A DNA stretch of 52,331 bases from Corallococcus sicarius. GTDB taxonomy: Bacteria; Myxococcota; Myxococcia; Myxococcales; Myxococcaceae. Both the position numbers and the translations under genes were made by a program. The DNA lies in contig NZ_RAWG01000029.1 of NCBI RefSeq assembly GCF_003611735.1, forward strand, positions 1-52,331. The letters run 5' to 3'. Of this stretch, positions 1 through 8,466 are shown piece by piece. Every line of letters begins with the position of its first letter. Positions within the stretch are counted from its first letter, which is position 1. Below the pieces are notes generated by a model. It had not been told where the DNA came from and did not search any database. It worked only from the letters and a program-made list of their open reading frames with translations.

Positions 1-2
1 CG

Positions 3-3000
3 CTCGCCCAGCAGAAGGCCGCCGCCGCGAAGGCCGCCGCCGCCCGCCGGAACACGTCCGGTTTCGAATCCACCCCGGCCCCTGGAGCCCGGGGCCCCGC
101 CGCCGCGATGGCCCGCGCCAGCAACGCCGGCACGCTGCTGGGCGCCGCGCCCACCGCCCCGGTGCGTCCGGGCGCCACGGTGGAGAAGCCCGTCACGCGC
201 ACCATCACGTTCACGTACGACGCGGGCCCGCACAACCAGCTCGCCAACCCCAAGCTCAAGGGCAGCTGGGACGCGGACGGCCGCTTCAACGCGCAGTGGA
301 GCGGCGGCGGCATCCCCATGAAGCCGCTGGGCAACGGGAAGTACGAGGCCACCGTGAAGGTGGCGGACGACGGCCTCGCCCGCAACTGGGAGTGGGGCGT
401 CAGCGTGGACGGCCCGTCCGGCAAGGACCAGTGGGCGGTGATGGGCGAGGGCAACCTCAAGCTGGACCTGTCCAAGCCCACCGCGTCCTATTCGCCCACG
501 ACGTACCACCAGATGGGCGCGCAGCGCTCCGGCCAGGACGTGTCCTTCAAGTTCTGGGCACCCGACGCGCGCGCGGTGCAGGTGAAGGTCACCGACAAGC
601 AGGGGCAGCAGCAGCGCATCCCGTTGACGCGCGATGAAGGCGGCAACTGGACCGCCCAGGCGAAGGGCGCCTGGAGCCAGCTGGAGGGCAAGTCCTACGT
701 CTACGAGGTCGTGGACTCCACGGGCGCCACCAGCGACCGGCCGGATCCGTATGCGCGCCGGATGATGGGCGAGCAGCGCGGCCTGGACCGCCTCTTCCTG
801 GACCCCATGCGCGGCAAGGAGGTGGACCGCTACTTCCCCGGCGCCACCGGCCTGATGCGCTTCGACGTGGACGACGCCGAGGACGCGGACAGCGCGTACC
901 TCGTGCTCAAGGACGGCGACGGCAACCCGCTCAACAAGGCGCAGCTCCAGGAGCGCCTGGGTGCGTTCGACGACACGCTCATCGACAAGATGCGCGGCGG
1001 GAAGCTCAACGACTTCTGGTCGCGCAACGTCACCGACGACGGCCGCATCAAGATGACGAACCAGGGCGGCGCGTGGACCACGCTCGTCAACAACCCGGAC
1101 AAGCTCGCGGGCCTGCGCTACGAGTTCCAGGTGTTCGACAAGGACGCGGCGGGCAAGCTGCACCTGCGCGACGACGTGGACAACGACGGGAAGCTCTCCC
1201 GGACGGAGCGCCTGTCCTCGTCGGAGAACGACCCCTGGAGCGACCTCATCACCGTGGGCAGCGGCGTGGACTTCCGCGGCTCCATCTTCACGGACCCCAC
1301 GGCGTTCCAGTTCAAGAACGACAACGTCCCGCGTGAGAAGGACCCGTCCAAGTGGACGGTGTACCAGCTGCACGCGGGCAGCTTCATGGGCCAGGCGGGC
1401 AACGCCAACCGCTCCACCATGGAGGACCTGCTCAAGAAGTTGGATTACTTCAAGGAGCTGGGCGTCACCACGCTGGAGCTGCTGCCCACGAACGAAGTCG
1501 AAGGCAGCCGCAACTGGGGCTACCTGGGCGTCAACAGCCTCGCGTCGGAGAGTTCGCTCGGCTTCGAGGACGACACGGGCCAGTGGGTGGAGGGCGACGA
1601 GGCCCTCAAGCGCTTCATCGACGCGGCCCATGGCAAGGGCCTCAACGTGGTGTCGGACGTCGTCTACAACCACGTCTTCGGCGACCACAACGGCCTGTGG
1701 AACGTGGGCGGCCCCAGCAACCCGTACTTCAACTGGTCCAAGGAGCCGGGCAAGTTCGAACAGCGCGACACGCCCTGGGGCGCCGTCCCCGCGTACAACA
1801 CGCCGCAGGTGAAGCAGCTCTTCATCGACCACGCCGTGCAGCAGGTGCAGGAGCTGAAGTTCGACGGCCTGCGCTTCGACTTCACGGAGCCCATCAAGGG
1901 CGTGGGCGGCAAGGACGGCTGGGAGATGCTCCGGGAGATCAACCGCCAGGTGCACTTCGTGAACCCCCAGGTCTGGACCGTGGCGGAGCAGTTCGACTAC
2001 GACCCGGCCATCTCGCGCCCGGCGAATCCGGACGGCACGGGCGGCGGCTTCGACGCGCAGTGGTACACGGAGTTCCAGCACCGGCTCGTCAATGACAACA
2101 GCAAGCCGGGCCTGGTGCAGGCAGCCGCGCGCGGGCTGAAGACGGACATGGACGCGTTCGTCAATCTGATGACGGCGCCGCGCGGGCTGGACAGCTGGCA
2201 GAAGGCGCTCTCCATCATCTCCAACCACGACGAGGTGGGGAACGCGCAGCGCACGATGAACACCGCCGAGGGCGAGAAGGCCACCGACTTCCCGGATCAG
2301 TGGACGCGCGGCGCGGCCCGCTTCGCCGGTGGCATCGGCATGGCTGGCCCCGGCATCCCGATGTTCTTCCAGGGTGACGAGTTCGGCGCGCAGAACGACT
2401 TCCGCTGGGGCAACCCCTCCACCTGGGACAGCAACTGGAGCTGGCAGTCCGTGGGCAAGGGCGTGGACTTCACGAAGGTCACCTTCAACGATGCGGCGAA
2501 GGCCACCTACGAGCGCCTCTTCACGCTCTCGCCGGACGCGCAGACGAAGGACGCGGCCTACAAGGCCTTCTCCACGGAGGACCGCAAGCTCTTCAAGGAG
2601 ATCGCCTCCCTGCCCGCGGACGCGCGCAAGGGCGCGATGCTGGACGTCACGCGCCGGCAGAGCTTCAGCTTCTACAAGGACGCCATCGGCCTGCGGAACA
2701 GCAGCCCGGCCTTCAGCGCGGCGGCGGAGGTCAAGCGCGTCTACACCCACAACGACGACAGCGTGATGGCCTTCACGCGCAAGTCGGGCAACGAGGAGTT
2801 CCTCGTGGTGGGCAGCCTCAACCAGAAGAACCTGGACGGCTACGCCCTCCCGCTGCCTCCCGGGCAGTGGAAGGAGGTGCTGAACAGCGACGCCGCCGCG
2901 TACGGCGGCGGCAACTTCGGCAACTTCGGCGCCACGCTCAACGGCGGGAACACCAAGGTGAACATCCCCGCCGCCGGCTACGTGGTGCTCAAGAAGGTGG

Positions 3001-3005
3001 GGTAG
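3..3005 (+). CDS. GH13 alpha-amylase/branching-enzyme-like glycosidase, 5' end outside window
   Basis: Glycoside hydrolase family 13 protein, most like glucan-branching or debranching enzymes acting on glycogen-type alpha-glucans. Numbered from ATG 108, all four GH13 motifs are intact: DVVYNH (517-522), GLRFDF with nucleophile D591, VAEQ with acid/base E627, and SNHD with D708. Two N-terminal beta-sandwich segments (about 20-130 and 135-230) look like E-set/CBM48 modules. The C-terminal all-beta tail, with NSDAAAYGGGNFGN near 926-939, resembles that of branching enzymes. An EF-hand-type loop, DVDNDGKLSRTE, lies at 356-367 ahead of the barrel. The frame stays open to the window edge with high-GC third positions (an A/K/R-rich stretch, then SGFESTPAP), so ATG 108 is probably internal and the gene is truncated here. 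Its 3' end overlaps the convergent TldD gene by 17 bp. The exact specificity (branching, pullulanase or amylase) is not resolved. Confidence 0.88.
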   Translation, partial: LAQQKAAAAKAAAARRNTSGFESTPAPGARGPAAAMARASNAGTLLGAAPTAPVRPGATVEKPVTRTITFTYDAGPHNQLANPKLKGSWDADGRFNAQWSGGGIPMKPLGNGKYEATVKVADDGLARNWEWGVSVDGPSGKDQWAVMGEGNLKLDLSKPTASYSPTTYHQMGAQRSGQDVSFKFWAPDARAVQVKVTDKQGQQQRIPLTRDEGGNWTAQAKGAWSQLEGKSYVYEVVDSTGATSDRPDPYARRMMGEQRGLDRLFLDPMRGKEVDRYFPGATGLMRFDVDDAEDADSAYLVLKDGDGNPLNKAQLQERLGAFDDTLIDKMRGGKLNDFWSRNVTDDGRIKMTNQGGAWTTLVNNPDKLAGLRYEFQVFDKDAAGKLHLRDDVDNDGKLSRTERLSSSENDPWSDLITVGSGVDFRGSIFTDPTAFQFKNDNVPREKDPSKWTVYQLHAGSFMGQAGNANRSTMEDLLKKLDYFKELGVTTLELLPTNEVEGSRNWGYLGVNSLASESSLGFEDDTGQWVEGDEALKRFIDAAHGKGLNVVSDVVYNHVFGDHNGLWNVGGPSNPYFNWSKEPGKFEQRDTPWGAVPAYNTPQVKQLFIDHAVQQVQELKFDGLRFDFTEPIKGVGGKDGWEMLREINRQVHFVNPQVWTVAEQFDYDPAISRPANPDGTGGGFDAQWYTEFQHRLVNDNSKPGLVQAAARGLKTDMDAFVNLMTAPRGLDSWQKALSIISNHDEVGNAQRTMNTAEGEKATDFPDQWTRGAARFAGGIGMAGPGIPMFFQGDEFGAQNDFRWGNPSTWDSNWSWQSVGKGVDFTKVTFNDAAKATYERLFTLSPDAQTKDAAYKAFSTEDRKLFKEIASLPADARKGAMLDVTRRQSFSFYKDAIGLRNSSPAFSAAAEVKRVYTHNDDSVMAFTRKSGNEEFLVVGSLNQKNLDGYALPLPPGQWKEVLNSDAAAYGGGNFGNFGATLNGGNTKVNIPAAGYVVLKKVG

Positions 3006-4734
3006 TCGCCGGAGCCGACGGGGGAGCAGAGGGGCTGGGGAGCAGGGGCGGCCGGTCCTTGCCCTCCATCGCCCGCTGCAGCTCCAGTTCCTGGAGCAGC
3101 ACCGCGGGCGCCACGGTGGACACGGGCACGCTGCCGCTCTCCGCGCCGCAGAAGCCGTTGAACACGCCCAGGCGCTGGCCCGTGGCGAGGATGCGGTTCA
3201 CGGAGGAGAGAGGCGTGCCGACGATCTCCACGCCGCGCACCAGCGTCTCCTCGCCCGTCTTCACGTCCACGCGGTACACCATGCGCGGCACGCCCTTGAA
3301 GGCCTGGTAGCCGTAGCTGGACGTGTTGGTGTTGCCGCCGGTGATGTCGCGGATGATGAGCCCGTAGGGCTTGCCCTGCCGCTTCGCCTCCGCGACGAGC
3401 ATCTTCTTCAGCTCCGCGTCGCTCACCTGCCTGGAGCTCTCCACCAGGAGGTTGCCCATGCGCGCCACCGGCTGGAGCGTGCCCTGGCCGCGCCCGTGGC
3501 CGTTGGACTTCGTGAAGCCCTCCACCGGGTGGCGGCTCATCAGGTAGCCCTTGAGCACGCCCTTCTCCACCAGGCTCACCGCCTGCGCCTTCACGCCCTC
3601 CTCGTCGTAGAGGTAGTGGCCGTTGAGCGGCTCCCCGTTCACCTCGCGCCTGGACGGATCATCCCGGAGCGACAGGAAGGTCGGGAGGATCTGCTTGCCC
3701 TCCTGGCCCTTGAACGTCTTGCCGTCGTTGTCGCCGTCCTGCCGGTCCGCCTCCAGCCGGTGGCCCAGCGTCTCGTGGAAGAGCACGCCCGCGGCCTCCG
3801 GCGCCAGGATGGCCGGCCCCGCGTACGGCACGATGGCCGGCGCCTTCCGGAGCGCGAGCAACTCATCGATGACCTTCTGCGCCGCCGCGTGCACCTTCGC
3901 GTCGTCCGGCATCCCCGCCTCGGTGGGCAGGTAGAAGCTGCGCGAGTCATCCAACAGCTGCCCGTCCGGCGCGCGCGTCACCGCGGACACGTGGAGCCCG
4001 TAGAGCGTCTCCTCCGTGATGAGGCGGGTGCCTTCGGAGGAGACGAACAGCCGCGTCGCCTTGTCCGCGGTGATGCGCACCTCCGAGTCGAACAGCTCCG
4101 GGTGCTTGTTGAAGCGCGCGGACACCTCGCGCGCCAGCTTGCGCCAGCGCTCGCGATCAAACGGGAAGGCCACCGGCGGCTGCACCCAGGTGACGGGCGT
4201 CTCCTTGGAAAAGGACGGCGGCCGCTTGGGGTCCTCCACCGCGTAGACGTCCTCGCCCTTCTTCTTCAGGAACTGGAAGAGCGCGGCCTTGTACTTCTCA
4301 TCCGTGACGAGCCACAGCGCCGTGCGCAGCGCGAGCGGCGAGTCGTCCAGCGGCCCCTCCTTGCGCGCGGTGAAGCTGGAGCCCTTGCTGGTGCTGAAGC
4401 CGAAGTCGAGCGAGTCCGCCACGGAGCTGTCGAAGTCGTAGCTGCCCACGCGCACGTCCACGCCCAGCTTGCGCTCGCGGTAGTCGTCGTCCTGGAACAC
4501 CGCCCCGTAGCGCGCGATGAGCAGCCGCGACTGGTAGTCCTTCACCAGGTAGCTGAGGAAGTACGGCGCCTCATGGCCGCTCACCTTGAGCTGCTGCTGG
4601 TTGCGCGTCAGCTCCGTCGCCATCGCCTCCAGCAGTGGCAGGCGGGGGTCGGGCGCGGGCGCCGCGCCCATCAGCAACGACGCGGCCACGAACAGCGGGA
4701 ACAGGGGACGGAAGGCTCTGGGCACGAAGCCCAC
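2989..4734 (-). CDS. Exported TldD/PmbA-family metallopeptidase
   Basis: Member of the TldD/PmbA (U62) family, whose TldD subunit carries an HExxxH zinc site. Here HETLGH is present (about residues 320-325, zinc ligands H320 and H324 counted from GTG 4734), inside the conserved context AGVLFHETLGHRLEADR. The glycine-rich C-terminal region (GHGRGQGTLQPVARMGN, DITGGNTNTS) is also typical. Classical TldD works in the cytoplasm with TldE/PmbA. This protein instead begins with a basic n-region and a hydrophobic stretch (FPLFVAASLLMGAAPA), which looks like a signal peptide, and no TldE partner lies beside it. The longest frame starts at TTG 4743, but that falls in the T-run of the preceding terminator, so GTG 4734 or GTG 4725 is likelier. 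No clear Shine-Dalgarno sequence decides between them. Confidence 0.88.
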   Translation of the reverse strand: MGFVPRAFRPLFPLFVAASLLMGAAPAPDPRLPLLEAMATELTRNQQQLKVSGHEAPYFLSYLVKDYQSRLLIARYGAVFQDDDYRERKLGVDVRVGSYDFDSSVADSLDFGFSTSKGSSFTARKEGPLDDSPLALRTALWLVTDEKYKAALFQFLKKKGEDVYAVEDPKRPPSFSKETPVTWVQPPVAFPFDRERWRKLAREVSARFNKHPELFDSEVRITADKATRLFVSSEGTRLITEETLYGLHVSAVTRAPDGQLLDDSRSFYLPTEAGMPDDAKVHAAAQKVIDELLALRKAPAIVPYAGPAILAPEAAGVLFHETLGHRLEADRQDGDNDGKTFKGQEGKQILPTFLSLRDDPSRREVNGEPLNGHYLYDEEGVKAQAVSLVEKGVLKGYLMSRHPVEGFTKSNGHGRGQGTLQPVARMGNLLVESSRQVSDAELKKMLVAEAKRQGKPYGLIIRDITGGNTNTSSYGYQAFKGVPRMVYRVDVKTGEETLVRGVEIVGTPLSSVNRILATGQRLGVFNGFCGAESGSVPVSTVAPAVLLQELELQRAMEGKDRPPLLPSPSAPPSAPATTPPS

Positions 4735-4741
4735 TGTAGCC

Positions 4742-4768
4742 AAAAAAGGGCGAGGGCCCTCCCCTCAC
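4742..4768 (-). terminator. Intrinsic terminator after the nucleotide-sugar dehydrogenase gene
   Basis: On the minus strand, GTGAGGG pairs with CCCTCGC (7 bp, one G-U) around the 5-base loop GAGGG. It is followed by CC and six T residues at 4747-4742. It lies just past the stop codon at 4834, so it should end the dehydrogenase transcript before the TldD gene. The core also contains the palindrome GAGGGCCCTC. Confidence 0.6.
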
Positions 4769-4833
4769 GCGCCGCCCCTCCCGGCGACGCATGAAGCGAG
4801 GACCCTCTCGCCTGCCCGTGCTTCAGAAGACCG

Positions 4834-6162
4834 CTAGGCCTTCAGGATCTTCTCGCGGCCCTCCGTGACGGCCTTGGTCGCGTTGCGCGTGTCGATGACG
4901 ATGTTCGAGCGCTGCACCAGTTCGTTGTAGTCGATGTGCGAGTGGTCGGTCAGGATGATGACCGCGTCGTACTGGTTGAGCGTCTCCGGATCCAGCGGCA
5001 CGGACGTCATGTCCATGTTGAAGCCGTGGCCCTTGTGCAGCTCCTTCACGAACGGGTCGTGGTAGCTGATGTCCGCGCCCTTCTCCTTGAGGAGCGTCAT
5101 CACGCGCAGCGACGGGGACTCGCGGAAGTCGTCGATGTCCTTCTTGTACGCCGCGCCCAGGCAGAGGACCTTCGCGCCGTTGAGGACCTTCTTGTTCGCG
5201 TTGAGCGCCTCCATGGTGCGCTGCACCACGTAGTAGGGCATCTGCCAGTTCACCTCACCGGCCAGCTCGATGAACTTGGTGTGGAACTCGAACTCGCGCG
5301 CCTTCCACGTCAGGTAGAACGGATCGATGGGGATGCAGTGCCCGCCGAGGCCGGGGCCCGGGTAGAACGGCTGGAAGCCGAAGGGCTTGGTGCTCGCGGC
5401 CTGGATGACCTCCCAGACGTCCACGTTCATGCGGTCGCAGAGCATCTTCATCTCGTTGACCATCGCGATGTTCACGCAGCGGTAGATGTTCTCCAGCAGC
5501 TTGGAGAGCTCCGCCACGCGCGTGGAGGACACCGGGACGACTTCCTTCAGGGCGCTGCCGTAGAGGGCGACCGCCACCTCGAGGCACGCGGGCGAGTAGC
5601 CGCCGACGACCTTCGGAATCGTCTTCGTGTTGAAGCCCTTGTTGCCCGGGTCCTCGCGCTCGGGGCTGAAGGCCAGGAAGAAGTCCACGCCCGCCTTGAG
5701 GCCGCCCTTCTCCAGCAGGGGCTTGAGGATCTCCTCGGTGGTGCCCGGGTAGGTGGTGGACTCCAGGATGAAGAGCTGGCCGGGGCGCACGTACGGCGCC
5801 AGCGCCTCGCCCGTCTTGATGATGAAGCTCATGTCCGGCTCACGCGACGCGGTCAGCGGCGTGGGCACGCAGATGATGACGCAGTCCAGCTCACGGGACC
5901 TGGCGAACTCGTTCGTCGCCGTGAGCTTGCCCGCCTTGGTGAGCTCCGCCAGCGGCTCGCTGGGGATGTGCTTGATGTAGCTCTCACCCTTGGTGATCTT
6001 GTCAATCTTGCGCTGGTCCACGTCCAGACCGGTCACCATGAAGCCGGCGTCCGCGAACGCCATGCCCAGGGGAAGACCGACGTAACCCAGACCCACCACG
6101 CCCACCTTCGCCTCCCGATTGCTGATCCGCTCCAGCAACGGGTTGCCAACCATCACGCGCAT
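4834..6162 (-). CDS. UDP-N-acetyl-hexosamine 6-dehydrogenase (WbpA/WecC/TviB type)
   Basis: Nucleotide-sugar dehydrogenase of the UDP-glucose/GDP-mannose dehydrogenase superfamily. These enzymes oxidise C6 of a UDP-hexose twice with NAD+ to give a uronic acid. The N-terminal Rossmann motif VVGLGYVGLP is followed by an acidic residue in GLDVD. The catalytic cysteine is in GLGGHCIPIDPFYL (C276 from ATG 6162). The C-terminal UDP-binding half contains GAAYKKDIDDFRESPS. The context of the Cys motif and the length of 442 residues favour an N-acetylated substrate (UDP-GlcNAc or UDP-ManNAc) rather than UDP-glucose, but sequence alone does not settle it. The frame opens at 6225, but ATG 6162 has GGGAG nine bases upstream and the family N-terminus follows. 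The heparinase-like gene lies 63 bp upstream on the same strand, so both probably serve one acidic polysaccharide. Confidence 0.92.
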   Translation of the reverse strand: MRVMVGNPLLERISNREAKVGVVGLGYVGLPLGMAFADAGFMVTGLDVDQRKIDKITKGESYIKHIPSEPLAELTKAGKLTATNEFARSRELDCVIICVPTPLTASREPDMSFIIKTGEALAPYVRPGQLFILESTTYPGTTEEILKPLLEKGGLKAGVDFFLAFSPEREDPGNKGFNTKTIPKVVGGYSPACLEVAVALYGSALKEVVPVSSTRVAELSKLLENIYRCVNIAMVNEMKMLCDRMNVDVWEVIQAASTKPFGFQPFYPGPGLGGHCIPIDPFYLTWKAREFEFHTKFIELAGEVNWQMPYYVVQRTMEALNANKKVLNGAKVLCLGAAYKKDIDDFRESPSLRVMTLLKEKGADISYHDPFVKELHKGHGFNMDMTSVPLDPETLNQYDAVIILTDHSHIDYNELVQRSNIVIDTRNATKAVTEGREKILKA

Positions 6163-6225
6163 TGTCTTTGACTCCCAGCAGTTGACGTGCGGCCTCGCCG
6201 GCTCACACGTCCCGACCCACACCAT

Positions 6226-8301
6226 TCACCTGAAGACGAACACCCACCCCAGCCTCGCCGGAGGCGACAGCTGCCTCCGGAACTCCACCGACACCGCCGG
6301 CACCACCCGCCCATACCCGGGCGAGTACCGCGACGGCACGAGCGAGGTCTCCAACCCCCGCTCCAGCAGCACCCAACCCACGGGCGCCTCCGCCGGTCCA
6401 ATCTCAAGGGCCCGTGCCTCGAAGGCCTCGGGGCCTTCCTGCACGCGCCGGGCCCGCGCAAGGACTGCCGCGTCGGGCTCACACCACCGCGCCTGCCCAT
6501 CGGGCAGATGCAAACGTCCCACCACCTCATGACGGCCCGTACCGATGAGCCGGTCTCCCACGGCCAGCGCGCGCACGTGCCGGTCCAGGAAGAAGGTCCT
6601 CTCAATGCCTACCGGTGACGCAAGGCCGCGGTAGCCGTCGTGCCGCACCACCAGCCGGTCGTGCACCGCGCCGGGCTGGAAGGCCACGACGCGAGCGCGG
6701 GCATCCTCCGGCAGCGCGAACAGCCGCGCCGGATCCAACGGGGCCTGCTCCGCCCCATCCACCTGAAGCGTGTTGTGCGCCGCTGTGCTCCGCATCGCGT
6801 TGCGCAGCGCCGGATCCCGCGTGTACGAACCCGTGCCGGGGTCGACGATGACGGGGCGGCCCTGGACATGAAGCTCGAAGGAAAGCTTGTCGTTGTGGCT
6901 GTGTCCTCCGACGCCCCGCTGCCCCTGTTTTCCGGCCGAGACGGTGAGCACGACCCCCGCGCCGCGCAAGGTGTGAAATCCACCTTCCGGAAAGCTCACC
7001 GACGCAGGCACCGGCGCCACGGGCAGCGCGTTGAAGCGGATCAGGCCTGCGTCACCCAACAGCCACGCCGCCTCGTCCGGGAACACGCCGCCCGCGAGCC
7101 CCACGTCGTTGAAGAGCGCCGCGCCCAGGCCTGACAGGTAGCCCTGCTCGCGATCATCGCGGTCCTGGAAGGGGAACACGCGGCCCGAATCGTTGTCGCC
7201 AATCTGCGGCGCCAGCCCCACCTCCGAGGACCAGGCGCGGGACGCCACATACATCAATCGCAGACGTGCTTCGTACGCGGGCCCCAGGGACACGCCCGCG
7301 CCGCGCGCGACGAGCCAGGCCAGCGTGAACAGCTCCACCGACAGGCGGTGGTAGGGAATGGAGCCCTCGAAGGACGTGCCCTCCGGATGCACCTGCGCGT
7401 CCATCTGCGCGCGCAGCCCGTTCACGGCGAGCGCCACCTGCTCCGGCGCGCCCGGCAGCTCCGGGAACAGCAGGCCGACGACGGCGAGCCCCACGTAGTT
7501 GGACACCAGGTGGTTGTTGGGCACCGCGCCGTGGTTTTCCAGATGGGCCTGCACCCATGCGGAGTGCTCGACGAGCGCGCCCAGCACGGGCACCAGGAAC
7601 TCCGGACGGCGCACCTCGGGCGCGGCCGCGAACATCACCAGCGCCTGCGCGATGTTGGCCGCGCGCAGGGCAATCTCCATGGGGCAGGTCCAGTGGACGC
7701 CCATGCCCACGGGGTTCGCCTGGAGGAAGTCCAGCGTCTGCGCCACGAACGCCGTGGCCAGCCGCGAGCGCTCCTCCTGGGTATCCGCCACCCAGGCGCC
7801 CTGGGCCAGCGCCACCAGGCTGTCCAGCCGGCCCATCACCCACGGGTACTTCGGATCCATGCCCGTCACGAGCAGCTTCAGGCTCTCCACGGGCTCCATC
7901 GGGTAGCGCTTGCCGCTGAGGACATCCAACGACCAGTCCACCGGACGGCCCTCGCCGAAGGACACCGGCGTGCCGAAGACGCTCCACTCCTGCTTGAGCG
8001 CCTGCGCCGCGCGGACCTGCGTGCGCTGCTTCGCGCCCGGAAGCTTCGTGAGGGCGGCGCGGACGGACTCGCGCTGGGACAGTTCGCACCAGGCCCGCGA
8101 CGCGCGGTGGTCGAGCGCCAGCGTCACCAGTGCTTCGGCCGTGGTGGCACCGAAGGACTCCAGGAGCTGGGCCTCATCGGCCTGCTCGCGACGGCGGTAG
8201 AGGGCCTGCCGCGCGACGCCCTGGACACGACGGACCGCGCTCTTCGCCAGGGCTCCTGGCGCCATCCGAGCGATCGCCGCGTAGTACTCGAGAGTTCCCA
8301 T
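6226..8301 (-). CDS. Heparinase II/III-family polysaccharide-associated protein
   Basis: 691-residue protein with an N-terminal alpha-helical toroid and a C-terminal heparinase II/III-like beta-sandwich, the layout of polysaccharide lyases acting on uronic-acid polymers. The diagnostic region is GVGGHSHNDKLSFEL, followed by GRPVIVDPGTGSY and a run with STAAHNTLQVDG. The HSHND and AAHNT segments carry residues conserved in the family. There is no obvious signal peptide, as often seen for members encoded in exopolysaccharide gene clusters, where they are thought to process or modify the polymer. The frame extends to 8982, but ATG 8301 has GGAAGGGG just upstream and the extension overlaps the divergent gene. 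The next gene downstream is a UDP-N-acetylhexosamine dehydrogenase that would supply an acidic sugar. The substrate is unknown. Confidence 0.9.
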   Translation of the reverse strand: MGTLEYYAAIARMAPGALAKSAVRRVQGVARQALYRRREQADEAQLLESFGATTAEALVTLALDHRASRAWCELSQRESVRAALTKLPGAKQRTQVRAAQALKQEWSVFGTPVSFGEGRPVDWSLDVLSGKRYPMEPVESLKLLVTGMDPKYPWVMGRLDSLVALAQGAWVADTQEERSRLATAFVAQTLDFLQANPVGMGVHWTCPMEIALRAANIAQALVMFAAAPEVRRPEFLVPVLGALVEHSAWVQAHLENHGAVPNNHLVSNYVGLAVVGLLFPELPGAPEQVALAVNGLRAQMDAQVHPEGTSFEGSIPYHRLSVELFTLAWLVARGAGVSLGPAYEARLRLMYVASRAWSSEVGLAPQIGDNDSGRVFPFQDRDDREQGYLSGLGAALFNDVGLAGGVFPDEAAWLLGDAGLIRFNALPVAPVPASVSFPEGGFHTLRGAGVVLTVSAGKQGQRGVGGHSHNDKLSFELHVQGRPVIVDPGTGSYTRDPALRNAMRSTAAHNTLQVDGAEQAPLDPARLFALPEDARARVVAFQPGAVHDRLVVRHDGYRGLASPVGIERTFFLDRHVRALAVGDRLIGTGRHEVVGRLHLPDGQARWCEPDAAVLARARRVQEGPEAFEARALEIGPAEAPVGWVLLERGLETSLVPSRYSPGYGRVVPAVSVEFRRQLSPPARLGWVFVFR

Positions 8302-8466
8302 CCGCCCCTTCCAGACCGACCTGACGTGGGCAGGAGATAGCAAGCGCCCGGCCAGCGCCTTTTCCCAGCAAGTCCAGGGGCTTGGCGCGCCCACCTTCCC
8401 AGAAGGACGGTAAAAATGTCCGTTTGCACCGATGGCGCTGGGTAAAGGATTGCCGATGCCCGCCGA

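Noticed and set aside
8380-8400. Possible sigma-54 promoter (TTGGCGCG followed by TTCCC)
   Set aside because: The GG and GC elements do not match the -24/-12 consensus or its spacing well enough.
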